This document shows positions 26,841 to 34,629 of a DNA stretch of 64,000 bases, piece by piece. The number at the start of each line of letters is the position of its first letter. Positions within the stretch are counted from its first letter, which is position 1. The DNA comes from Pseudomonas azerbaijanoccidentalis (GTDB lineage: Bacteria; Pseudomonadota; Gammaproteobacteria; Pseudomonadales; Pseudomonadaceae), in the NCBI RefSeq assembly GCF_019145495.1, contig NZ_JAHSTU010000005.1:248001-312000 (forward strand). Direction: 5' to 3'. Under the pieces are notes generated by a model. It saw only the letters and a list, made by a program, of their open reading frames with translations. It was not told the origin of the DNA and did not search any database. Position numbers and translations under genes: made by a program.

Positions 26841-27512
26841 TCAGCGCGCGAGCGCGGTGTCCTGACGACGTTCCAGCCACTGCACGAACTGTGCGATGGG
26901 TAACGACAGGGCGAAGTAGATGAGCGCGATCAGCGAGTAGGTTTCCAGCGGTCGGTAGGCTTCGGTGGCGATGCTTTTGCCGACGTACATCAGGTCCCCC
27001 ACCGCGACAATCGCCACCAGCGCACTCTGCTGGAGGATCGATATGCCGTTGGTCATCAGCACCGGAACGGCACTGCGCAGCGCTTGCGGCAGAATCACGT
27101 AGAGCGTGCTCTGCGAGGGGCGCAGGCCCAGGGCGACGCTGGCGTCCAGGTGTTCGTGCGGCACGGCCTGCACCCCGGCCCGATAAGCCTCGGCGTTGAA
27201 GGCCGTGAGGTTCAGGCCCAGGGCGAGCACGCCCATGGTGATCGGATCGATGAACACATCGAACAGCATGGGCACGCAGTAGAAGAACCAGACGATTTGC
27301 AGCAGCACCGGCGTACAGCGGAAAAACTCGATAAACAGTTGGGCCGGCCAGCGCAGGAAGAACCAGCGGCTCAAGGTCAGCAGACACAGGCCAAAACCCA
27401 GCACCAGTCCGACGATGTTCGACACCAGGGCCAATTGCAGGGTGACCTTCAATCCGTCCCACAGCAGGCCAAAATTGCCGCTGAGAAAATTGAAGTCGAA
27501 TTGATAGTTCAT
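26841..27512 (-). CDS. amino acid ABC transporter permease (HisQ type)
   Basis: 223 residues, five membrane segments, the second channel subunit. The EAA loop is AEAYRAGVQAVPHEHLDASV, followed by GLRPSQSTLYVILPQALRSA. Sequence differs from the neighbouring permease, as expected for a heterodimer. The gene follows the ATPase gene by 11 bases on the same strand. Confidence 0.9.
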   Translation of the reverse strand: MNYQFDFNFLSGNFGLLWDGLKVTLQLALVSNIVGLVLGFGLCLLTLSRWFFLRWPAQLFIEFFRCTPVLLQIVWFFYCVPMLFDVFIDPITMGVLALGLNLTAFNAEAYRAGVQAVPHEHLDASVALGLRPSQSTLYVILPQALRSAVPVLMTNGISILQQSALVAIVAVGDLMYVGKSIATEAYRPLETYSLIALIYFALSLPIAQFVQWLERRQDTALAR

Positions 27513-27523
27513 GTTCGCGCTCC

Positions 27524-28345
27524 TCAGTCCAGATGCAGCACTTTTTCCAGAAACTCGCGGGTGCGCGGTTCCCTGGGCTGGGTGAACAACTGGTCGGGGT
27601 GGCCTTGCTCGACGACTTTGCCGTTGGCGCAGAACACCACACGGGTGGCGATATGCCGGGCGAAGTGCATGTCGTGGGTGACGATGATCATCGCCATCTT
27701 CTGTTCGGCCAGTTGCAGCATCACGTTCTGCACCTCGATGACCATTTCAGGGTCGAGTGCCGAGGTGACTTCGTCGAACAGCATCAGCTTGGGTTCGAGC
27801 ATCAATGCCCGGGCAATCGCCACACGCTGTTTCTGGCCACCCGATAACTGGCTGGGATAAACGTTGAGCTTGCTCTCCAGGCCCAATCGGGCGAGCAGTG
27901 CCCTGGCCTTCTCGGTGGCTTGCGCTTTCGACAGGCCATGCACTTTCATCGGGGCCAGAATCAGGTTGCCCAACACCGACAAATGCGGAAACAGCGTGTA
28001 GTGCTGAAACACCATGCCCACCTGGGTTTGCAGCGTGTTGTCCATGGGCTTGCCTTTGCCTCGGGCATTGCCGTCGATGTAGGGTTTGCCCTGGAAGCGG
28101 ATGGTGCCGCCCTGAATGCTTTCAAGGCCCATCATGACCCGCAGCAAAGAACTCTTGCCGCTGCCGCTGGGACCGATGATGACCAGACGGTCGTCGGCTC
28201 GCATGTCCAGGTCCAGGTGATCCATCACCACCAGGTTTTCGCCATAGGATTTGTACACATCGCGCAGCTGAATGAATTCACCGTTGTGCTTTTCGCAGGC
28301 GTGCAAAGGCCGTGGCGGCACCGCCGCCAGATTGGAAGCTTTCAT
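27524..28345 (-). CDS. amino acid ABC transporter ATP-binding protein
   Basis: 273 residues. Walker A IGPSGSGKSS (about 74-83), signature LSGGQKQRVAIARAL, Walker B LMLFDEVTSALDP and the switch histidine in IIVTHDMHFARH are intact. The first about 22 residues form an extra polar leader before the domain. It belongs to the polar amino acid importer class, cytoplasmic, powering the two permeases downstream. CGGAG lies eight bases before the ATG at 28345. Confidence 0.92.
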   Translation of the reverse strand: MKASNLAAVPPRPLHACEKHNGEFIQLRDVYKSYGENLVVMDHLDLDMRADDRLVIIGPSGSGKSSLLRVMMGLESIQGGTIRFQGKPYIDGNARGKGKPMDNTLQTQVGMVFQHYTLFPHLSVLGNLILAPMKVHGLSKAQATEKARALLARLGLESKLNVYPSQLSGGQKQRVAIARALMLEPKLMLFDEVTSALDPEMVIEVQNVMLQLAEQKMAMIIVTHDMHFARHIATRVVFCANGKVVEQGHPDQLFTQPREPRTREFLEKVLHLD

Positions 28346-28397
28346 CGAACATTCTCCGGGAGCGCGCAGCCCGCTACGCGCTCGACATCGGCGGGAT

Positions 28398-29240
28398 TTA
28401 CTGAGGGGTTTTGTCGGCGTTGGCCAGTTGCGAGGCCTTGTCGACCAGGGCGTCGATCTCACCTGTCTCGCGGCGTTGGGAGATGTAGATGTTCAACGTC
28501 TGCAAGTCGGCGGCGCTCACGTCCCGGCGTACACCGAAGGCCACACCTTGCTTGGCCAGCGCGGGCTTGGGCAGGACTTCTTTCGACCAGCCGGGGTTGG
28601 CCACGGCGAACAAGTGGTTGGTGTCACTGGCATCGACCAACACATCGGCGCGCTTGGACATCACCGCCAGGCGCACTTCGTCCATGCCCGGCAAGCGCAT
28701 GATTTTGCCCTGCTTGATCACAGCGGAAATGGCCTTGTCCTGCGCGGTGCCGGACATGACGGCAAAGGTCACCTCAGGCTTGTCGAAATCCGCGAGGGTA
28801 TTGCCGGTATTCGCCAGTTTCGGGTTGTCCTTATTGATCAGCAATGACACCTGATAGTCGGTGGCCGGCACCGAAAAGCTCACCGCCAGTGCGCGTTCGG
28901 GCGTCTGGTTGAGCGCCATGGCCATGTCCCATTTACCACCTTGCAACCCCGCCACAAGGTTGTCCCAGTTGGTGTCGACAAACTCGACTTTGACCTTGAG
29001 CACCTTCTCGCCGAAGTCCCGGCACAGGTCCACGAAATAGCCGCTGTATTCACCTGAACGGGCATCGCGCATCACGTAAGGCGCGGCGACGGCCGCTCCG
29101 CAACGCAAAACGCCTGCTTTCTGAATGTCTTTCCAGAGGGAAACGTCAGCCGCCTGGGCGGGGACCTGAGTGAGCAACGCGCCAATAGCGGATGCACAAA
29201 CGAGCATGTTGCGGATGGTGCGAGGAAGGAACCGAGCCAT
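28398..29240 (-). CDS. periplasmic amino acid-binding protein of ABC importer
   Basis: 280 residues. A signal peptide (about 1-31: positive MARFLPRTIRN, hydrophobic core, cleavage after AQA) leads into a class 2 binding protein of SBP family 3: LRCGAAVAAPYVMRD, GYFVDLCRDFGEKVL and WDMAMALNQTPERA. GGAGAGG precedes the ATG. It is the first gene of the long operon and should set ligand specificity, by context hydroxyproline or a related cyclic imino acid. Confidence 0.9.
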   Translation of the reverse strand: MARFLPRTIRNMLVCASAIGALLTQVPAQAADVSLWKDIQKAGVLRCGAAVAAPYVMRDARSGEYSGYFVDLCRDFGEKVLKVKVEFVDTNWDNLVAGLQGGKWDMAMALNQTPERALAVSFSVPATDYQVSLLINKDNPKLANTGNTLADFDKPEVTFAVMSGTAQDKAISAVIKQGKIMRLPGMDEVRLAVMSKRADVLVDASDTNHLFAVANPGWSKEVLPKPALAKQGVAFGVRRDVSAADLQTLNIYISQRRETGEIDALVDKASQLANADKTPQ

Positions 29241-29327
29241 TTTGACCTCTCCGATGATTTCGTTCTTGTAGGCAGGAAGGTACAAATCTACATCGTTGTG
29301 CGCCGTCATGTGTGCAGCGCTGTATGC

Positions 29328-29357
29328 AGATTAGATTCGAACGAAATGAACTGTCAA
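29328..29357 (-). promoter_or_regulatory. sigma-70-type promoter of the hydroxyproline operon
   Basis: On the minus strand TTGACA (29357-29352), an 18-base spacer and TAATCT (29333-29328) lie about 88 bases before the binding-protein start. Just past the -10 the 8-bp palindrome CAGCGCTG, flanked by TGCAT and TGCA-like repeats, overlaps the likely start point and could be the GntR operator. Confidence 0.6.
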
Positions 29358-29485
29358 CACGCGCCAGGAAAATTAATCGGGAAAGTGACTGAGCGGTCGA
29401 GTGACCGCTAATGGCAGGTAGGACCGTAAACGTGAGGTGATCAATGGGGACGTGCGTTCAAAGTGGCATCGCGGAAAAAGAAACA

Positions 29486-29506
29486 GCCCGGTTCAATGAA
29501 CCGGGC
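29486..29506 (-). terminator. rho-independent terminator of acyl-CoA dehydrogenase operon
   Basis: GCCCGGTTCA and TGAACCGGGC form a perfect 10-bp stem with a one-base centre; on the minus strand TGTTTCTTTTTCC follows. It closes the operon that starts at 34497. Confidence 0.85.
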
Positions 29507-29547
29507 CGCTGTGATCAGTACGTGTTGATGCCGATGCCCTCCTCGAC

Positions 29548-30690
29548 TCAAACCACCTGCATCAACTTCGCATAAGCCCGCAAATGGTGATCGTCATCAC
29601 CAAACTGACGCGCGACCATCAACAGATGTTTGGCATGGTGCGACAGCATGTATTCCCAGGTCAGGCCGATACCGCCGTGCAATTGAATGCCTTGGTCGGC
29701 GACGAACCGGCTGGCGCGGCTGACGATGAATTTGGCCGCTGCCAGAATGCGGCTGCGCTCCTCACTGTCGGCCTGGTCGGCGACGCAGGCCGCCAGTATT
29801 GTCATTGAGGTGGCCTGGTCCAGCTCGATGCGCATGTCTACCATGCGGTGTTGCAACACCTGGAATTTGCCGATCGGCTGGCCGAATTGCTGGCGGGTTT
29901 TCAGGTAGTCGAGGGTTAACGCGCAGGCCGCTTCCATGCTCCCAATCGCTTCGGCGCATTGCGCGGCGATGCAGCGACCTTGCTGGTAGCGCAGCGCCGA
30001 CAAGGCTTGCCCGACCTCACCGAGTATCGCGCTGCTTTTGACAAACACATCGTCCAGGTACAGCTCGCAGGCCATCCGCCCGTCCATGGTGGCGAACGAA
30101 CGCCGGCGCACGCCACTGTCTTGCGGATCGATCAGGAACAGGCTGATACCGCTCTCGTCACGAACCCCGTGGCTGGTGCGCGCCGAAACCAGTATCAGCC
30201 CCGCGCTTTGCCCGCCGACCACCACCGATTTGCGACCATTGAGTGTCCAGCCGCCGCTCACCGGCTCGGCGACGGTTTGCACATCATGCAATTGGTAATG
30301 GCTGTGCGGCTCATCCAGTGCTACCGCCAGTTGCAAACTGGCGTCGCCAATCACCGGCAGCAACGATTCCTTTTGCGCCTTGCTGCCCAATTGGTTGATC
30401 AGGCCACCGGCGAAAATCACCGATGGCAGGTACGGTTCCAGGCACAGGCCACGCCCCAACTCGGCCATGATCAACATGTTCTCGACGCCGCTGCCGCCAA
30501 AGCCACCGTAGGCTTCAGCAAACGGCACCGCGCACAGGCCAAGCTCACCCAACTGCTGCATGAACGGGCCACTGAAGCCATGTTCACGCTGACGGTAAAC
30601 CTCGCGCTGCTCGAAACTGTAGGTGTCACGCACCAGCCGCGCGGCGGTGTCTTGCAGCATCAGCTGCTCTTGGGTCAGTTTAAAATCCAT
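29548..30690 (-). CDS. acyl-CoA dehydrogenase subunit (heteromeric type)
   Basis: 380 residues with the three-domain acyl-CoA dehydrogenase fold. The C-terminal active-site region reads LHGGIGLTWEYMLSHHAKHL, where the Glu of TWEY is the probable base. This variant, paired with an adjacent dehydrogenase gene lacking that motif, matches the alpha2-beta2 enzymes that handle bulky acyl-CoAs such as steroid side chains. It follows the companion gene by 11 bases and ends the operon. Confidence 0.85.
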   Translation of the reverse strand: MDFKLTQEQLMLQDTAARLVRDTYSFEQREVYRQREHGFSGPFMQQLGELGLCAVPFAEAYGGFGGSGVENMLIMAELGRGLCLEPYLPSVIFAGGLINQLGSKAQKESLLPVIGDASLQLAVALDEPHSHYQLHDVQTVAEPVSGGWTLNGRKSVVVGGQSAGLILVSARTSHGVRDESGISLFLIDPQDSGVRRRSFATMDGRMACELYLDDVFVKSSAILGEVGQALSALRYQQGRCIAAQCAEAIGSMEAACALTLDYLKTRQQFGQPIGKFQVLQHRMVDMRIELDQATSMTILAACVADQADSEERSRILAAAKFIVSRASRFVADQGIQLHGGIGLTWEYMLSHHAKHLLMVARQFGDDDHHLRAYAKLMQVV

Positions 30691-30701
30691 GGTCCAGGCC
30701 C

Positions 30702-31895
30702 TTACAGTTCGAGAATCATTTTGGCGATGATGTTCTTCTGGATTTCGTTGGCACCGCCGTAAATCGAGGCCTTGCGGGCATCCAGGTACTGATAGGTGGC
30801 TGCGCTGCTGTAGTCGGTATAGAGCAACGACTCATCACCGTAACCCAGCTCATCTTCAATGAACGGCAATGCATAAGGACCGACGGCTTTGCTGATCAGG
30901 TAGGTGATGGCCTGGCGAATCTCGGTGCCCTTGATCTTCAGGAACGAGCTTTCGGCGCCCGGTACGTCACCGTTTTGTGTGGCGGCCAGAGTGCGCAGGT
31001 TGCTCATTTCAGCGGCCATCAGCTGCATTTCGACTTCAGCGATCTGCAGGCGAAACAGCGGGTCTTCGAACAATGGCTGGCCGTCGCGCACTTGCTGGCT
31101 GGCGATGCGCTTGAGACGGCTGAGTAGCGCTTTGTTCTGGGCGATGCCGCCAATGCTCGTGCGTTCGTGGGTCAGCAGGTATTTGGCGCAGGTCCAGCCC
31201 TGGTTTTCCTGCCCGACCAGATTAGCCACCGGCACCCGCACGTTGTCGAAAAACACTTCGTTGACTTCATGCTCACCGTCGAGGGTGATGATGGGCCGCA
31301 CGGTGATGCCCGGGGTTCTCATGTCGATCAGCAGAAAGGAAATGCCCCGCTGCTGACGCGCCTCCGGATCGGTGCGCACCAGGCAGAACATCCAGTCGGC
31401 ATAGTGCGCCAGGGTGGTCCAGGTTTTCTGGCCGTTGACCACGTAATGATCGCTTTCGCGCACAGCGCGGGTTTTCAACGAGGATAAGTCAGAGCCCGCA
31501 CCGGGTTCGGAATAACCCTGGCACCACCAGTCTTCACACGAAAGAATACGCGGCAGAAAGTGCGCTTTCTGTTGTTCGGTGCCGAATTTGATGATCACCG
31601 GCGCGACCATTTTCAGGCCAAACGACACCACTTTCGGCGCGCCGGCGGCAAAGCACTCTTCGTCGAAGATATGCTTTTGCACGGCACTCCAGCCAGTGCC
31701 GCCGAACTCGACCGGCCACCCCGGCGCAAGCCAGCCCTGGCGGTCGAGAATCTGCATCCATTGCACCTGATGCTCTTTGCTCAGGCGCTTGCCCAGCGAG
31801 ATGCGCTCGGACAGTTCGCTTGGCAGGTTGTCGCGCAGGAACGCCCGGACATCCTCGCGAAAGGCCTGTTCGTGCAGCGTGAATTCAATGTCCAT
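30702..31895 (-). CDS. acyl-CoA dehydrogenase subunit (companion)
   Basis: 397 residues. FAD and substrate domain motifs are clear: WCQGYSEPGAGSDLSSLKTR (about 129-148) and YVVNGQKTWTTLAHYADWM. The C-terminus ends YGGANEIQKNII, the flavin-contact loop, but no GGxGxxxEYP base motif is present. With the following gene it should form one heteromeric dehydrogenase. The ATG at 31895 has GGAG seven bases upstream. A REP pair lies between it and the alcohol dehydrogenase gene upstream. Confidence 0.87.
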   Translation of the reverse strand: MDIEFTLHEQAFREDVRAFLRDNLPSELSERISLGKRLSKEHQVQWMQILDRQGWLAPGWPVEFGGTGWSAVQKHIFDEECFAAGAPKVVSFGLKMVAPVIIKFGTEQQKAHFLPRILSCEDWWCQGYSEPGAGSDLSSLKTRAVRESDHYVVNGQKTWTTLAHYADWMFCLVRTDPEARQQRGISFLLIDMRTPGITVRPIITLDGEHEVNEVFFDNVRVPVANLVGQENQGWTCAKYLLTHERTSIGGIAQNKALLSRLKRIASQQVRDGQPLFEDPLFRLQIAEVEMQLMAAEMSNLRTLAATQNGDVPGAESSFLKIKGTEIRQAITYLISKAVGPYALPFIEDELGYGDESLLYTDYSSAATYQYLDARKASIYGGANEIQKNIIAKMILEL

Positions 31896-31935
31896 CCATT
31901 CACTCCAAAAGCATTGGGGCAACACACAATCCCTT

Positions 31936-32020
31936 GTGGGAGCGAGCCTGCTCGCGATGGTGTGTCGGACGACAACGATGTAGCTGGTCCACCATCGCGA
32001 GCAGGCTCGCTCCTACAGGG
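31936..32020. repeat. inverted REP pair (GAGCGAGCCTGCTCGC type)
   Basis: GTGGGAGCGAGCCTGCTCGC and its inverse GCGAGCAGGCTCGCTCCTAC flank about 40 bases. Typical Pseudomonas REP doublet, between the alcohol dehydrogenase and acyl-CoA dehydrogenase genes; it can form a long hairpin that may stabilise upstream mRNA. Confidence 0.9.
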
Positions 32021-32033
32021 GGTATGAGGCGTG

Positions 32034-33116
32034 TCAGTCGAAGACGATGACCGAGCGCGCCAACTCGCCGCGGCGCAGCTCATCGAACGCTTCGTTGATC
32101 TGGTCCAGGCGGATGCGTTGGGAAATCATCTCGTCGAGCTTGAGCTTGCCGGCCATGTAGAAATCCACCAGGCGCGGCATGTCGACCGGGAAGCGGTTGG
32201 AACCCATCAGCGAACCCTGGATGCGTCGCTCGTGCAGCAGTTGCAACGGATCGAGTTCAATTTTCAGGCCCGGCTTGAGCATGCCGATCACCGTGGCGGT
32301 GCCGCCGCGCGCCAGCATGGCGAACGCCTGTTCGGCGGTCTGCTTGAGGCCGATGCATTCGAAGGAGTGATGCACGCCACCCCGGGTCAGTTCCATCACT
32401 TGCTTGGCGGCATCGCCGTCACGGCCGTTGATCACGTTGGTGGCGCCGAATTGCTTGGCCAGCTCCAGTTTCGAGTCAAGCATGTCGATGGCGATAATCC
32501 GCCCCGCTCCGGCCAGTGCCGCGCCGTTGATGGCGGCCAGGCCGATACCGCCGCAGCCAATCACGGCCACGGTTTCACCCGGACGCACCTTAGCGGTATT
32601 GAACACCGCGCCGGTACCGGTGGTGACGGCGCAACCGAGTAGTGCGGCGCGATCCAGCGGCATGTCGCGACGGATCGCCACGCAGGCGTTTTCGTGCACC
32701 AGCATCTGCTCGGCAAAACCGGACAAGTTGACGAATTGCGGGATCGGCTTTTGCACGTATGTCAGGCGCGACTCTTCATCCTTGCCGCGCTTGGTTTCCG
32801 GGGACACGCAGCGCGCCAGATGGCCAGTCACGCAGTGATCGCAATGGCCACAGAACACGGTCAGGCACGTGACCACATGATCACCGGGTTTGACCGAGCG
32901 CACCTCAGAACCCACCTGCTCGACCACACCCGCGGCTTCATGGCCCAACACCAACGGCCCCGGGTACGGAAACGAGCCATCGATCACATGCAAATCGGAA
33001 TGGCAGACACCCACCGCTTTGGTGCGAATCAGCACTTCACGCGGGCCTGGTTTGCTGATGCCCACTTCTTCAATGACCAGCGGGGCACCAACCTGATGGA
33101 ATACGGCAGCTTTCAT
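32034..33116 (-). CDS. zinc-dependent alcohol dehydrogenase
   Basis: 360 residues, medium-chain dehydrogenase family. Catalytic zinc ligands appear in GVCHSDLHV and GHEAAGVVE; the structural zinc site in CGHCDHCVTGHLARC has four cysteines; the nucleotide fold is VAVIGCGGIGLAAINGA. The class resembles Rxyl/AdhB-type enzymes acting on medium or aromatic alcohols with NAD. Second gene of the operon with an aldehyde dehydrogenase (28-base gap), giving alcohol to acid in two steps before CoA activation. Confidence 0.9.
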   Translation of the reverse strand: MKAAVFHQVGAPLVIEEVGISKPGPREVLIRTKAVGVCHSDLHVIDGSFPYPGPLVLGHEAAGVVEQVGSEVRSVKPGDHVVTCLTVFCGHCDHCVTGHLARCVSPETKRGKDEESRLTYVQKPIPQFVNLSGFAEQMLVHENACVAIRRDMPLDRAALLGCAVTTGTGAVFNTAKVRPGETVAVIGCGGIGLAAINGAALAGAGRIIAIDMLDSKLELAKQFGATNVINGRDGDAAKQVMELTRGGVHHSFECIGLKQTAEQAFAMLARGGTATVIGMLKPGLKIELDPLQLLHERRIQGSLMGSNRFPVDMPRLVDFYMAGKLKLDEMISQRIRLDQINEAFDELRRGELARSVIVFD

Positions 33117-33144
33117 GACAGTTCTCTCAAGAATATTGTGGGGT

Positions 33145-34497
33145 TCAGGCCGGGTTGGCCGCTGTGCGCAACACCGCTTTGGCGTGGCTGAACGTGCGGA
33201 AGCCGTCGATGCCGTGGTAAGCGCCCATGCCGCTCTGACCGACGCCGCCGAACGGCAGGCCTTCGGTGCTGGCATGGCTCAAGACGCCATTGAGGGTCAC
33301 GCCGCCCGAACAGGTGCGCGTGAGGACCAGGGCCTCTTCGGCGGCGTCATGGCCAAAGTAATACAGCGCCAACGGCCGCGGCCGAGCGTTGATCCGGGCG
33401 ACCACTTCGCTGATAGCGTCGTAAGGAATGATCGGCAGCAGCGGGCCGAAAATTTCGTCCTGCATGATCTGCAATTCGTCACCGGGATTGCGCAGCAGGG
33501 TCGGCACAATCTTGTTGCGCGCGCCCTCGTTGAAATCTTCAGCGGCGGCGTTCAATTCGATCAACTCGACACCCGCTTCACGCGCTTCACTCAGGTAGCC
33601 CTGCAAACGCTCGTAGTGCCGGGCATTGATGATCGAGGTGTACTCGGGGTTGTCCTTGAGCGTCGGGAAGAACCCGGCGACCACGGCTTTGGCCACGGCG
33701 ATAAAGGCATCCACCGACTCTTGCGGCACGAACACATAGTCGGGGGCTACGCACAGCTGACCGGCGTTGAGCAGTTTGCCGATGACCACTTTGGCCACTG
33801 CGTCCTTGAAATCGGCGGTGCGGGAAATAATCGTCGGCGACTTGCCGCCCAGTTCCAGGGTCACCGGCACCAGGTTGTCCGCCGCCGCGCGCAGCACGTG
33901 TTTGCCAATGCTGGTGGCGCCAGTGAACAGCAGATGATCGAACGGCTGGCTGCAGAAGGTCTGGCCGACCTCGGCCCCGCCAACAATCACCGCCACCTCA
34001 TCTTCGTCATACACCGAGCGGATCAACCGGGCTATCAATGCCGAGGTGTGCGGAGTGAATTCCGACGGCTTGATCATCACCCGGTTGCCGGCGGCCAAGG
34101 CCCCGGCCAAACCACTAAACACCATGTAGCCGGGCACGTTCCATGCGGTGACGATGCCCACCACGCCCAGCGGCTGGTATTGCACCCAGGCTTCACCAAC
34201 ACGGGCCTGACGTTGTTCCGGGCGCATCCATTCGGCCAGTTCGGCTTTGGTTTGCTTGAGCGTCGCGAGTGGCGACAGCACTTCGCTGCCCTTGGAGAAA
34301 CCCGGGCTGCGATGACCGAAGTCCGCCGTCAGCGCCTCGACAATCTCCTGTTCATGATTGACCAGCAAGCCGATCGCCCGGTCGAGCAACTCACAACGCT
34401 CGTCGCAGCTGTAGGGTTCGCGGGCCAGGAACGCCGCCCGCTGTTTTTCCAGGATCGTGCGGATGTCGGTACTCGGCGAACTCTCGATGGCGCTCAT
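33145..34497 (-). CDS. coniferyl-aldehyde dehydrogenase-like aldehyde dehydrogenase
   Basis: 450 residues, slightly short as in the CalB/class 3 fatty aldehyde branch. The nucleotide motif FTGATSIGKHVLRAAA, the base in LELGGKSP and the catalytic Cys in LNAGQLCVAPDY are present. Members oxidise coniferyl or long-chain aldehydes. The ATG at 34497 follows GAGG at five bases; another ATG three bases upstream is too close. First gene of the operon, preceded by a regulon palindrome at 34592-34608. Confidence 0.88.
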   Translation of the reverse strand: MSAIESSPSTDIRTILEKQRAAFLAREPYSCDERCELLDRAIGLLVNHEQEIVEALTADFGHRSPGFSKGSEVLSPLATLKQTKAELAEWMRPEQRQARVGEAWVQYQPLGVVGIVTAWNVPGYMVFSGLAGALAAGNRVMIKPSEFTPHTSALIARLIRSVYDEDEVAVIVGGAEVGQTFCSQPFDHLLFTGATSIGKHVLRAAADNLVPVTLELGGKSPTIISRTADFKDAVAKVVIGKLLNAGQLCVAPDYVFVPQESVDAFIAVAKAVVAGFFPTLKDNPEYTSIINARHYERLQGYLSEAREAGVELIELNAAAEDFNEGARNKIVPTLLRNPGDELQIMQDEIFGPLLPIIPYDAISEVVARINARPRPLALYYFGHDAAEEALVLTRTCSGGVTLNGVLSHASTEGLPFGGVGQSGMGAYHGIDGFRTFSHAKAVLRTAANPA

Positions 34498-34591
34498 CAT
34501 TACCTCTCTTGTTTTTGTCAGGACGCGGCCGCGCTCAGGCAGCGTTGCGTAGGGTCTGGCTGCATGGTTGACCATCACTGGCGCGACGCCG

Positions 34592-34608
34592 CCACCCGGA
34601 TCAGGTGG
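34592..34608. promoter_or_regulatory. regulon operator, site 1 (CCACCCGGATCAGGTGG)
   Basis: 17-bp palindrome, arms CCACC/GGTGG, centred 103 bases before the aldehyde dehydrogenase ATG. One of six copies in the catabolic region. Confidence 0.75.
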
Positions 34609-34629
34609 GTGGCGGACGCCAGCGCTGTT

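Larger units (their letters stand above)
29241..29547. other. gene-free stretch of 307 bases
   Basis: Holds the promoter of the hydroxyproline-type operon (29328-29357), a possible operator CAGCGCTG near its start point, and the terminator of the acyl-CoA dehydrogenase operon (29486-29506). I see no reading frame with a ribosome site and no repeat here. Confidence 0.7.
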
